From Heterodera schachtii (Eukaryota; Nematoda; Chromadorea; Rhabditida; Heteroderidae), in contig SIJG01000094.1 in assembly GCA_023374025.1 (NCBI GenBank), forward strand, positions 165,763 to 229,762: 64,000 nt of DNA. The letters run 5' to 3'. Under the pieces are notes generated by a model. That model was given only the letters and a program-made list of their open reading frames with translations. It was not told the DNA's origin and searched no databases. The position numbers were made by a program, and so were the translations under genes. Of this stretch, positions 21,566-33,151 are shown piece after piece. Positions within the stretch are counted from its first letter, which is position 1; each line of letters starts with the position of its first letter.

Positions 21566-23519
21566 ATGAACAGACGGTAATGAATTAAAAAAAAAAAAAA
21601 ATTAATTTTGAAATTAAATTTTCCTATTTTTTTAGCTGGATTTGTGGCGACGTGTGGATGGACATTCTGCCATCTTTTAATCGTCCCCAACTCGGACTCA
21701 AAATGGCATTGCTTTCTGACCGTTTCGACATTTTGGTGGACACGCATTTTGATGGCAAAACGGAATTCAAAATTTGGAATACCATTTCAATTGAAAAAGG
21801 ACCAGAAGCGAAACTGTGTGTGCTGAATCTGACTAATTTCAAATCAGCGAAATTTTCGTTGCCGGACCGTCCGCTGCCCAACAAAATTCGTTTTCGCTTC
21901 CTTCGGATTGAGTAATTAAAGACCATTTAATATTAATATGGTGTCTCTTTTGGAAAAATTGAAGGAATATGGTCAATAATTTGAGTCCCCGTGGGATTTG
22001 GACACTTCAGTCCCGGTCTCCCTAACTCTTAATTTTTATCGTTAGGAATTTTTAGTAAGAAAATTTCAAGAAAGAAAATTTAAAAAATTTTCAGCGATTT
22101 TTCAAAATTTTGTGGTAAACTTTTAAGTTTTTTCAAAAAAATTTTCCAAAAAATAGAAATTTTTTTACTAAAAATTTCGGGCGGGGGGGGGGGGGGGGAA
22201 ACGACCTCTGAACGGGGAAAAATGAAGTGCACCCAATTAATGAGTCTCAATGTGAACATCAGAGAGTTCTTTCGTAGTCCTTCATTTCTTTCCCTTTTTG
22301 TTCAGTTACGTTGACCATGCCGTGCTCGCATTTCTCCATGCCAACAAGCCAATTTGGGACCGATGGGGCACAGAGTTGCGTCTGTGGATGCCTTATCCAC
22401 ACAATAAAACTGCTGCTGAAGTCCAGCCAATTTGGGATGTTTTGGTCCGTGAAATTTGGCCTATTTTTACGACAACCATTCGCCATTTGTGCATTGGCGA
22501 AAAGGCTTTGGACAATTTGCGTCGTATGATCTCGCCGACAATTCTCACTGATCTCGATCAATTGGATTCAATCGGTTCCGATTTTATGTGCCCTGAATCT
22601 GGGCTTTGTGATGATGGGCCAAATGCAACTGCTTGCCAAGCATTGGCCAAATGGTTGCACACTCCGTCAAAAAATGGCCAACCGAAGCGATTGTTTTGCG
22701 AAAACAGCATAGGATCAAATTTCCAATGGATCACCAGTTTCAAAGAGGTGTGGTTGTTGTTATTGTTGTGCTCAAAAATTTTCTCCGGCACCAAGTTTTT
22801 TTCCGGCACTTTTCAAAAATATTTGAGGAACAGGGGTGCCGAAAACCCAAAAACTCGGGCTGGCGCCAAAACGATTTCTAATTACCCCTACCTACATATT
22901 TTGATTGCTTTTCAATTTGATTTTTCTTTTTTTTCATTTTCCATTTATTTAGAAATTTATTTGTGCCCGCAATTCTTCGGTCAGTTACAAAATTCGTTTT
23001 GGAGTTTTCGTGCAAACAGCATCAATTGAGGAGAAGCCATTTGAATTGGTGAACGAATGGACCAAAGAAAAGCTGACTCTGATGAAGGATGGAGCTTATT
23101 ATTGGCTGTTGAAACGGTGCCCAATTTCGGAGACGGCGCCGGTGAAATGGGAAAACGACGGAAATTTGGACAATAAAAAATCGAACTTTGTCCATTTTTG
23201 TTTTACTGGCGGCAATAATTGCATCGGGTGAGCAAGTGAGGGAGCATGTCATTTCCCTCCCCCCCCCCCTCTTCTAAAAAATTTCAACCCTAGAAATTTT
23301 TCAAAAAAAAAAATTAGAAATTTTTCATAAGAAAACCAAGAAAAAAATTATTTGAAACTTTTATTACCAAATAAGATTTTGTAATAAATTTTTTCGGGAA
23401 ATGAACTTTTGTTTCGTACTTTGAATTATATTTCGTGAAAATAATTCAATTTGTTTTGAATGTTTAGGCCTATGTCTCCTCCTCAACCATCACCAACAAA
23501 AGAGGGGTCAAAGCAGTGA
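21566..23519 (+). CDS. A-type F-box-like protein (intact, 351 aa)
   Basis: Exons 21566-21576, 21636-21911, 22306-22747, 22953-23227 and 23468-23519; phases agree. It starts MNRRWICGDVWMDILPSF; next come ALLSDRFDILVDTHF, YVDHAVLAFLHANKPIWDR, RRMISPTILTDLDQLDSI, ACQALAKWLHTP, PFELVNEWTKEKL and LLKRCPISETAPV. The tail PMSPPQPSPTKEGSKQ is Pro-rich rather than acidic. Introns 2 and 3 are longer than usual, and intron 3 holds GC-rich inserted DNA. An alternative tail exon lies at 24023. Confidence 0.85.
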
Positions 23520-24022
23520 AAAGAGTTCGTCTGATTATGTGGTGTGAATGAATTTGGCACTTGACAAATTAGTCGATCATTTTGAATTATTGCATGAAAA
23601 TTGTTGCTTTGATATATTTTCTTTCGTTTTTTAATTCGAAAAAATTTTGTTTTTCGAATTTGCCTAGGGATTGAACAGAAATGATGGATTTTGTGGACAA
23701 AAAAGAGGTAAACCGTGTTAAATTGCTATGTTTCGAAAAACTTTGTACAGTACATACTTTCCCAGCAATTTTGACAGGGCCCAGAACAGGAGCATACACG
23801 AAAAGGGGGGGGGGGATAAATCGAAATTTTTGCGAATTGTCCGTCAATGAAAAGAATTTTTTTAATGAATTTTATTAAAATAGCCAAATTTTTCAAAAAT
23901 TTCCCTCTTTTCCGCTTCGTTCTGACCCGCCCCCCCCCCCTTTTTTCATTTATGGCCAAGAGTCCTGCTAAAACAGCAGAGGACTTCATTCAGTCCCTGT
24001 CTTGTCCTGGTCCTTAATTAAG

Positions 24023-24077
24023 GCCGCTGTCTCCGCCAAAGCGACGAAAAAGTGTTCTCGACTCCCGGGCTCAGTGA
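24023..24077 (+). other. Possible alternative A-type tail exon
   Basis: After AG at 24021-24022, in the right phase, the sequence encodes PLSPPKRRKSVLDSRAQ and a stop, the usual A tail start (PLSPP) with a basic continuation. It is about 500 bp beyond the tail exon of the gene at 21566. It could be alternative splicing or the remnant of a lost neighbour. Confidence 0.5.
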
Positions 24078-24679
24078 TCAGCAGAAGAATGAGTGATCAT
24101 TTAAGGAAATGACCGATCATTTTGAGTTATGATGAATTGATTGATTGGATTATGTTTTATTTGGGATGAGAAATTATTTGAGAAATGACCGATTTATTTT
24201 TATATTATGCTGAATTGGAAATAAGCTATTTTTTGAAAGTCTCGTGCTTTTCGGACTCTGGTTAAGTCTAGGGAAATCTTCAATCTCGAGTATCCCTAAT
24301 GAGCAATGGTCATCCCTCACTCCAGTGGATAATAATTGTTGGAATTTTCCGTAGTGAACTGGAAAAATTACCCTTAAATTTTTATAATATTTAATTGAGT
24401 GCGACTAAAAAATAATTAACAGCTTAAGGTCAGCAGAAAATTGTCGTGCCATGGCATTTATTGTGCTGCTATTTAATGAAATCCGGTTAAATCATTAGCC
24501 ATTTTACCAACGATTACTCACAATTAATGAATTAATTACATACACATAAAATACAATGGAAATGGACGAATTTGCGGAGCAAGCAAATGTCAAATACAAA
24601 CAGACAAACAATTAGACAATATTTAAATGGCAAAAGTGCCAACACCATTTCTGTCACATAATCGCACCAATTAATTAAT

Positions 24680-26708
24680 TCATTCATTTCTGATGCTGAT
24701 CATCACTCGGCGCGGGAGAAGCGTCGTCGAGAAGACTGAAAAACCAATTCCATTGCAAATTATAAGAAATTAAATTTTTATTAATTCAATGGCATTTTAT
24801 GAGTCCAACCAACTAACCATCCTTGAGCTTTTGTGCCATAATTTTCTATCCATTTCAAAACAAAACCGTCCATTTTTGGTACCAATTTAAAGAACAAAGT
24901 CTAAGCAAAATTGTCGACGATTGGACTCATAAAATCATTAAGCATTTTAAATTTTGTTCACCCGTCGTCGTCTCCGCCATCTTCGATCACAATGTCAATT
25001 GGGTTCGTTCGAGCAATCATTTCTTCTCCCACATTGTCCCATTTTTCCTCATCCCATCCAATTGGACAACGGCTGAGGAAACAATCATTTTCAGATTGTT
25101 TAAGATACAATTTCTCTCCAGTCACTTCGTTGATCAGATCAAATGGCACAATGAAGTCAGGTGAAGAAGACATCAGAAATCCAATGCAAAAAGTAACCCG
25201 AGAAGAAGCATTGGAAATGACCAACCGGTGAATTAGCAGAGCATTTAAGCTCCTTAGGCAGACCATTCGGATGAGGCGTCAACAACCATTTGGTCACCGC
25301 TTGGCCATCCGACGCATTGGCACTCTCATCGGACGGAAAAGCGGGGAGAATGGCGTCATCGAAAGAGACAGTGTGAAGAGATGGACAATCTTTGAGCAGT
25401 GACGGAGCCAATTGGCGGAAACGGCGAAAAGCGATGGTATCCAAAAATATCAGACGAATAGAAACGCGGAACATTGGCCAAATGTTGAGCAAAACAAAGT
25501 TCAAAATGCGAACATTTTCAGTGCTAATGAACAATTCGATGGCACAAATGGAGAAAATACGGCGAAAACGGCGGAGAAATGCGATGACATTTTGATCGAT
25601 GTAACTTAAATTCAGAAAATTTAAACGAAAAATTCCAATCTAATCAAATTTTTTACAAGATTTTAATGTATTGGAATCCGATGATTTTGTTGGGCAACGG
25701 ATTTTGCGGAATTGGCAAAGGATTTCCATCGGAATTGACAATTTGCATTTGCTTGGTCCCATTTTTTGAAATTTTGTGGCGAATTCGTATATCGCCCAAC
25801 GTCCATTTGCGTGTCTTGAAGTGTTCGTCGATGATGCGGTCAAAGCGGCGGTTGACCAGTGCAATTTCGAGGCCGAGCTGAGAAGGCGCAAGAAAATCGA
25901 ACACCAAAAGCCAACAGTCGCCACAGATAAAGCTGAAAATTGGGGAGAGTTTTATGAAATTTCCATAATTTTTTGATTAATTTAATTTACATTTCTTTTT
26001 TGTGAGTTTGTCGTCGTTTTTTGGCATTATCCAAAAAGAACCAAAAAAGAATGGTGGCACAAACGACCAACAGAAGAAGAAGAAACATGGCACACCAACT
26101 GAAAATGAATTGGGGAAATTAATGAATCAAATGGAAAGGAAAACGGTTTACCTCAGTTCGGCCCTCACGATTCGGCCGGCACGGTTCGGCCCCAGCGTGT
26201 TTTTCAAACATAACTTTCTATAACTTTTTCTTTGTAATCCAAATCCAATATAGTTGGTATCATTCGAAAGCTTATCATGTTTAGAAGCTTTTTCTAAGCT
26301 ATTGCTTAGCGATTAGACAATTACCAAAAAAGTTATACATGAAAATTTCGAAAAAGTCGAAATTTTTGAAGTTTTTTCTTAATAAATTTTTTCCAGGCTT
26401 AAAATTTTTTTGTTTTTTTAGCAAGGCTAATAAAGCATGTTAAGAGCTTTCGAATGATATCAAGATTATTGGATTTGGATTATAAATAAAAAAGCTATCG
26501 TGGAAAAACACGCTGGGGCCGAACCGTGCCGGCCGAATCGTGACGGCCGAACCGTGAGGGCCGAACTGAGCGAGTCCGAAGGAAAAGCATCAAAGCGAAG
26601 GAATCCTAAGGGAGATTTTAGCTATTTTGAACTTTTTTGAGGCCGATGAAGCTAAACTTTCAACAATTGGTTTTGTAAATAATAAACGTACAGAATTTCT
26701 GAAGACAT
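24680..26708 (-). pseudogene. B-type F-box-like pseudogene with exon 4-5 deletion
   Basis: Exons: 26692-26708, 25991-26098, 25657-25932, then a fused exon from 25604 to 24962, and 24680-24731. The membrane segment and F-box-like part (CWLLVFDFLAPSQLGLEIAL) are intact. A deletion joins the codons after LKCSANSP to the middle of exon 5, removing DQWSSTMEQFKA, the intron and the start of exon 5. The join is out of frame and stops after about 24 residues. The acceptor of exon 4 is also weakened to TTTAAG. A foldback element sits in intron 1. Confidence 0.82.
26144..26578. mobile_element. Foldback hAT-like MITE (435 bp) with repeat-array arms
   Basis: Flanks AAGGAAAA at 26136-26143 and 26579-26586 match exactly. 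The ends are CGGTTTACCTCAG and CTGAGCGAGTCCG. The arms are built of 14-bp units TTCGGCCNNCACGR: three on the left, four on the right. The body has mirrored TATCATTCGAAAGCTT blocks. It is inserted in intron 1 of the B pseudogene. Confidence 0.9.
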
Positions 26709-26788
26709 TTGCGGCAAAAAAATGACTGGAAAATAAAGGAAGAATGAATGAATGGAATAAAGAGGAGGAGGAGGAGAAGAAAAAAGGG

Positions 26789-26812
26789 CATTTTTATACT
26801 AAAATATTAGCG
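26789..26812 (-). promoter_or_regulatory. B-type core promoter (reverse)
   Basis: The complement reads GCTAATATTTTAGTATAAAA. It lies about 85 bp upstream of the start of the B pseudogene at 26708. Confidence 0.65.
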
Positions 26813-26949
26813 CAGAATTTTTCTCTTTTTCACATTGGCCACTCTCGACTCACATTTATCCGTTCAAATAAGCAATAAACATTAAATTTAGTAAGCACAA
26901 ATCATAGTTCTTCTGATGTAAAAAGCAATTTATTTTTTGTACGAAAACG

Positions 26950-27345
26950 TCCCGGCCGACTGCGTTTCGGCGCCAGCATGTTTTTACCATATATATATGC
27001 TTTTTTTCCAATATACTTTCTGTAACTTTTTTCTATGCCATCCAAATCCAGCAAACTTGATATCATTCGAAAGCTTAATGTGTTTAAAAGCTTTTCTAAG
27101 ACATTGCTTCGCGATTAGACAATTATTAAAAAAAGTTATACATGAAAATTGCGAAAAGTCGAAATTTTTGAAGTTTTTTCTTAATAAATTTTTTCTATGC
27201 TTGGAAATCTTTTGGCTTTTTGCAAGGCTAATAGAGCATGATAAGAACTTTTGTTGATACCAATATTGTTGGATTTGGATGCCAAAGAAAAAAGCTATCG
27301 TGGAAAAACGAGCTGGCGCCGAAACACGAGCGCCGAAACGCGTGA
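26950..27345. mobile_element. Foldback MITE with GGCGCC-type arms
   Basis: The left end has TGCGTTTCGGCGCCAGCATG. The right end, in complement, has GCGTTTCGGCGCTCGTG then TTTCGGCGCCAGC. The body repeats the TATCATTCGAAAGCTT block in inverted orientation. The exact ends and target duplication are not clear. Confidence 0.7.
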
Positions 27346-27528
27346 GTCCCTGTTTTTTACGCCAATTATTTTTTGGCAATTTTTTTCGTTTTTTACCGTC
27401 AATGGTCAAAATTGAAACGGTGTGTATAAAAATTTAAAAGTGTTTGGTTTGTTGTTTAGAAAGGGATTTTTCAAAGACAATTACCTAATTAGGTATTATT
27501 CTGGCATCAATCAATTGGAAAACGGCAA

Positions 27529-28805
27529 ATGAACCGACGGTAAGGAAATTTTTAAAAAGTTACAAATTATTTTCGCTTACCCATTTTTTTTCATGTTTCA
27601 GATGGATTTGTAGCGACGTTTGGATGGACATTCTGCCATCTTTTGACCGTCCCCAACTCGGCCTCAAAATGGCATTGCTTTCCGACCGTTTCGATGTTTT
27701 GGTGGACGCGCATTTTGATGGAAAAAAAGAATTGACAATTTGGAGACGTATCAAAATTCGCAAGGACAAAGGAGCAAAAGCGAAACTATCTGAATGGATC
27801 AATGACAAAATGGTGGATTTTCCATTGCCGGACCATCCGCTGCCTAACAAAATACGCTTTAAGGACCTTCGGATTGAGTAATTTTAAACATTTGTGTATT
27901 TTAAGGTTTATTTTTTATTTCTTCAGCTACATTGACCATTCCGTCATTGAATTTGTCCGTTCCAACAAGCACATTTGGGACAGAAGTGGCACCAAATTGG
28001 AGTTGGATGTGTATTCAGACGAAACCGAGGATGAACAGCCAATTTGGGATGTTTTTGTCCGTCAAATTTTGCCAATTTTTGTGCCAAACATTCGTCATTT
28101 GCGCATTAACAATGGCGATCATTTGGACAATTTGCGTCGCCGCATTTCACCAACAATTCTCACTGATCTCAATCATCTGAATTCAATTAAGACCTATCTT
28201 CTGATAACCGATGCGATTGGTGATGATGGACCAAATGCAACTGCTGACCAAGCGTTGACAAAATGGCTGCACACGCCGAGCAAAAATGGACGGCCGAAGC
28301 GTTTGCTTTGTGCGGATTATGACGATGAAGTGAACTTGGATTGGGTCAACAGTTTCAAGGAGGTCGTGCGTTTGGTCACATTCTCATAAACCTTTATGTT
28401 TAGGCATTTCTCCGTGCCCAATTCTTCCGTCAGTTACATTATTCGAATTGATCATGTGATAATAATGCCAACTGAGCCATTTGAATTGGTGAATGAACGA
28501 ACCAAGGAAAAGCTGACATTGGAGAAAGTGCCACGTTATGCTGATTTTTATTGGCTGTTGAAGCGATGTCCAATTAGTGAAAAGGCGGCGGCGATTCAAC
28601 GGGAAAACGACGAAAATTGGGACAACAATTTGAACAAAGTCACATTTAATTTGTGGGGTGACATCAATGAATCCATTGGGTGAGCACAGCAACAGCAATT
28701 TTTGATTTTGTTGAAAAAATACATTTTAATTTTAGTCCATTGTCACCACCAGCAGCGGAAGAAGAGAAAGAAGAAGCGGATGAAAGCAACAAAAATGTCA
28801 TCTGA
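27529..28805 (+). pseudogene. A-type F-box-like gene with one-base insertion in exon 4
   Basis: Exons 27529-27539, 27602-27877, 27927-28362, 28404-28679 and 28736-28805. The first three exons are intact (MNRRWICSDVWMDILPSF, ALLSDRFDVLVDAHF, YIDHSVIEFVRSNKHIWDR). At about 28418 a run of CCC replaces the CC seen in paralogs, so exon 4 is 276 nt instead of 275 and stops soon after. The downstream part would otherwise read EPFELVNERTKEKL...LLKRCPISEKAAA with an acidic tail. The single lesion suggests recent loss, or an assembly error. Confidence 0.8.
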
Positions 28806-28965
28806 AATGTACGGAAATGATTAATTAATTAATTGTATTTGAGAAATGATCGGTCTCAATTTGTTGTGCTTATTTTCTCAGAAATGATTTTGTTAATTCT
28901 TTCGTTCTATAATATTACATATTTATTTTCTTTGTTTGTTGTGCATCATTAGTATCAATTAAAAC

Positions 28966-29920
28966 CAGGGTTACCCTTTGTCCTTATTTTGAGGGTCCAA
29001 ATCTTACAAATTTTAAATGTTTTCTTATTTGTAAGATTTGCCCTTATTTTAGTCTTATTTTTTGGATTCAGAAAGAAATTTAGAATTTAAATGATAACTT
29101 TTGAAAGAAATGTTTTTTGAAGCGAGTTCATCCAAGATCTTAACAAGATTCAGTTAAATATTCAAAGCATTTTTCGGCAACCTGGATTTTCCTGGACCTG
29201 GATTTTCGCCGCCCCCTAAAAATTCTTAATCTCTTAACAAATTGGCTCCAAATCGTAAAATTTTGTCATTTTTTGAACAAAATCGTTAAGAAATCCATTA
29301 AAAATTACAAAAATTTTTCCGGCGGCGCCTATTAGAGGTGCGCCGTGACGCACACGGTCACGGTTACCGTGAATTTCACGGGGTTTTCAATCACGGTCAC
29401 GATTCATGGGGTCAATTCACGGTTTTTTCCGTGAATAATTTATTTACACTAGATAAAATTGAAAATTTCAGACTTGCATAAGAAATTTGGTCAGTTTTTG
29501 GGCACAGTTTGCTAAGAAACAGAGCAAACGTTTCAAAAATTTTCCCGGCGGCGTCTATCGGTACCGCCGGACTCTCTTCCCTCACCCATACCCAAAAAAA
29601 TTTACGGAAAATGCGCCGAAAAAATTGGTAAAGATCTGATTTTTTGATTCTGAATGCACTGAAATTTACAAATTGATTAGGTTTTCCACAAAACTGTTAA
29701 AATCGATTTTCGGAAATGTATAAATTTCTCATTTCTAAGCCGGAATTGCCCAGAAAAATAATTGGCGGAGAGAAATATGTTGCTAATGCTTGATTTTGTT
29801 GAATAAAAATGCGATTTAAGTTTTGGTAGCGTGTTTTAAAAAATGTCCTTATTTTGACCCTAAAATCTTATTTTTGACCAGCGATGTACTTATTTCGGGA
29901 AATTTTAAAGGGTAACCCTG
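28966..29920. mobile_element. hAT-like element (955 bp), 14-bp inverted ends
   Basis: It starts CAGGGTTACCCTTT and ends AAAGGGTAACCCTG. The flanks ATTAAAAC and ACATAACA do not match. The interior holds two copies of the GC palindrome (near 29321 and 29547). At 29335 one end of another element (TAGAGGTGCGCCGTGACG) interrupts the first of these. Confidence 0.75.
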
Positions 29921-30103
29921 ACATAACATCATCGCAAAAAAAATATCGAAATCGGGAAAATTTCTAAAAAAAATTCCTAGGGGGGTTAGGAAAATTTCCT
30001 GGAAAATTTGAGTAGGCCTATCAGAAAGAGGACTAAATTCTCTACCGAATTGCCTTTTGAATGGTGTCTACGATGAATACCCGCAGAGCAAGAGAGGGTG
30101 TCG

Positions 30104-30898
30104 TTCCATTGAACCGTCACCGTCTCCTCAGGGCACCGTATCAAAAGCCAATTGAAATCGGATTTTTTCCACAGTATCAGCTTCTCATTTGTCACTTCGT
30201 TCACCAATTCAAAATGTTCAAACGGCATTTTTGTCGTGTAAAAATTTAGTTGAATAATGTAGGAGGACGAAGTGGTGGCACCGAGAAATGCCTAAACAAA
30301 AAATTGGTAAAAAAAAATACAATTTATAGACGGTATGGCGGTCCACCTCTTTGAAGCTATTGATCCATTACAAATTTGATTCATCAGAATAAGCATGGCA
30401 ATGCAATCGCTTCGGTTGGCCATTTTTGCTCGGTGTGTGCAACCATTTGGACAACACTTGGCCAGCACTTGCATTTGGCCCATCATTAGCGATCACATTG
30501 GGGAACAGACCATCAGAATCGATTGAATTCAATTGATCAAGATCAGTGAGAATTGACGGTGAAATGCCATGGCGCAAATTATTCAAATGGTTGTCATTAG
30601 TATAGCTCAAATGGCGGATGTTTGTCGCAAAATTTGGCCAAATTTCACTGGCCAAAACATCCCAAATCAGTTGGTCATCATCAATGGACAATTCCAAATT
30701 GGTGCCTATTCTGTTCATCGATCCGTACAGACAGTTTCGCTTTTGGTCCTTCGTCCTTGGTAATTTCGACATCTCTCCAAATCAAAAGATGGCAGAATGT
30801 CCATCCACACGTCGCCACAAATCCAACTTTAAAAACATGGAAAAAATTGGTAAATCAAAAATTTTAATCTTTTCAAAAATTCCTTACCATCTGTTCAT
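30104..30898 (-). pseudogene. A-type pseudogene with several lesions
   Basis: The start exon is 30888-30898 (ATGAACAGATG). Exon 2 begins at 30826 but jumps from DILPSFD to WRDVEITKDEGPKAKL, deleting the core of the F-box-like region. It is then fused directly with the middle of exon 3 (GTNLELSIDDD). Exon 3 has an in-frame TAA at 30368-30370 just before WINSFKE. Exon 4 (to 30292) is cut after TVTVQW. Nothing of the tail remains. Confidence 0.85.
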
Positions 30899-31291
30899 TT
30901 GTTTTGCTGCAATTAGCACAGTTTTGTGGTAATTTGTGATTGTTAACTAATTTGTAAGTAAACAATGGGGCGAACCTAAAAAAGTATCAATGATAATAAA
31001 TTTAATTATTTAAATAATCATTTTTAAATTGAAAAATATATTAGAATGTGCATAAATAAATTGCTTCATATTGATTTATATTACCATTAATCATGAATTT
31101 ACGTATTAATACACGAAATGCTGCTAGATTATGGGAAAATAAATTATATTTTATATTATCATTATTAGGATTATAAATTATATGGTTTTACATATTTTTT
31201 TCTGCGGATATGCTATGAATAAAGGGGACTCAAAAATGGCAGACTTTTTTGTAAATAAAAAAATACACACCTAAAATGAGAATTTTTCGAA
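30899..31291. other. AT-rich spacer
   Basis: Beyond the A leader (complement of GTGCTAATTGCAGC) I see only AT-rich DNA with no recognised feature. Confidence 0.5.
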
Positions 31292-33151
31292 ATTAATCGT
31301 TGATAAATGGCAAATGATAAAACAGAATTTGATTTAATAGTGGCGCAATACAATAAATGCCATGGCACAACAAAATTTCTGCTGACCGTATGCTCTGTTA
31401 ATTATTTTTTAGTCGCACTCAATTCATTTGTCAGTTAAAAAAATCCACCGCCATCCATCTTTTCACCCTTTGCATTATTTTCAGGTCTTTCATTTCAATT
31501 TGCATATCATTGGCGTAGAATTTTTCAAATTTTCAATCCCCCATATGCTCCAAATAAACATTTTTTTAAATTCTCAATAATTTTGAGAGAAAAACAAAAA
31601 TTTAAGGTTTTAAACGATTTTATGGGGCCGGTAGTGCTGAAGGTGCCACCGGAAAAAAGTTTTAGATTGTAATTTTGTTAAAGAATTAATTAAAATTTTT
31701 AGAAATTTCCCTCTTTTCCCCTTTGCTATGACCCCCCCCCCCTCCCCAAGCCCTTCCAAAAAAGAAAGATATATGTCAATTTCGGACGGAAATGGGGTAA
31801 CAATACTAAAATTCGAACGAAAGAACCAACAAATGAAAGAGATTTCTGTGATAAAACGAGAGCAAAAAATCAAATTCCAATTAGCGAGATCATCGACCAT
31901 TTCTTAAAAATAATTAATTTTATTCACTTCCGACATCTTAAGATTAAGTAATTCGGCACTTTTTGGGCGCATTAAAGCATTTGATGTATGTTGGCCCTGT
32001 TTTCAGGTACATTAATCATTCCGTCATCTCATTTCTTCGTTCCAACCAACAAATTTGGGACAGAAGTGGCACCAAATTCGAATTGTTTATTGGAAATGGC
32101 CAGCACATTTGGATTGTTTTTGTCCGTGAAATTTGGCCAATTTTAACGCCAAACATTCGCCATTTCACTTTCAAAGATGCCAATCATTTGGACAATTTGC
32201 GTCGTTTGGTTTCACCGACAATTCTCACCGATCTCATCCAGCTGAATGCAATATTGGCCAATACTCCGCAACTCCATTGATGTGATATATTTGAACACTA
32301 TCGCTTTTCGCCGTTTGCGGCAATTGGCCCCGTCATTGCTCAGCGATTCTCCATCCCTTCGCTATGTTTCTTTCGATGACGACATTCTGCCCGCTTTTCC
32401 GCCCGATGAAAGTGCCAATGCGTCGGATGGCCAAGCGGTGGCCAAATGGTTGTTCACGCCTCGTCCGAATGGTCGGCCCAAGTGGCTCCAATGCTCTGCT
32501 ATTTCACCGGATCAATGGTCGTCAACGATGGAACAGTTCAAAGCGGTGATTATCCGTATTTAATTGGATTTTCTCTATTTTTTTGTGCCATTTTTAGGCA
32601 TTTTCTAATGCTTCTTCTCCGGTTACTTTTCGCATTTATTTTTTCTTTCCGCCGTCTTCTCCACCTGACTTCATTGGGCCATTTGATCTGATCAACGAAG
32701 TGACTGGAGAGAAATTGTTTCTTCATCAATCAGCAAATGACTTTTGGCTCAGCCGTTGTCCAATTGGGTGGGATGAGAGAAAATGGGAAAATTTGAGGGA
32801 TGAAATTAATGCTCGAACGAATCCAATTGACATTGTGATCGAAGATGGCGGAGGCGACGACGGGTGAACAAAATTTAAAATGCTTAATGGTTTTATGAGT
32901 TCAATCACCAATTGAACAATGTTTTTTTTTTCAGTTTTCTCGACGCCGCTTCTCCTGGATTGAGTGACCAGCAGAAGAAATGAATTAATTAATCAATTAA
33001 TTGATGCGATTATGTGATCGAAATCACATTGGCACTTATGCCATTTCAATATTGTGTATAATTTGTTTGTTTGTATTTTGGCTTTTGCTTTCTTGCAAAT
33101 GCGTCCATTTCCATTATATTTTATGTATATATGTGAAATTCATTGTGAGTT
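31292..33151. repeat. Tandem duplication unit, copy 1 (1860 bp)
   Basis: It is repeated at 33152-35011 and 36030-37889. Each unit contains a spacer, a remnant of A exon 2 (RHLKIK before GTAATT), a chimeric exon, B exons 5-6 and the B 3' block. Copies 1 and 3 are nearly identical. Copy 2 differs by small changes, including two disabling ones. Confidence 0.9.
32007..32983 (+). pseudogene. A/B chimeric pseudogene, copy 1
   Basis: 32007-32545 starts as A exon 3 (YINHSVISFLRSNQQIWDR, VSPTILTDLIQLNAI) and then continues as B exon 4 (LAPSLLSDSPSLRYVSFDDD, SDGQAVAKWLFTP). The switch is near 32250, out of frame, with a TGA soon after. B exons 5 (32598-32863) and 6 (32935-32983, FLDAASPGLSDQQKK) follow intact. 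There is no start exon, F-box or promoter. Confidence 0.85.

Noticed and set aside
22181..22199. Poly-G and poly-C runs (for example at 16592, 22181, 23258, 31731, 57562) as regulatory or telomere-like signals
   Set aside because: They are isolated homopolymers without a repeat unit; they are likely slippage sites and may be assembly-sensitive.
30368..30370. Treating the in-frame TAA as a recoding signal
   Set aside because: The same gene has two large deletions and a truncated end, so ordinary decay is sufficient.
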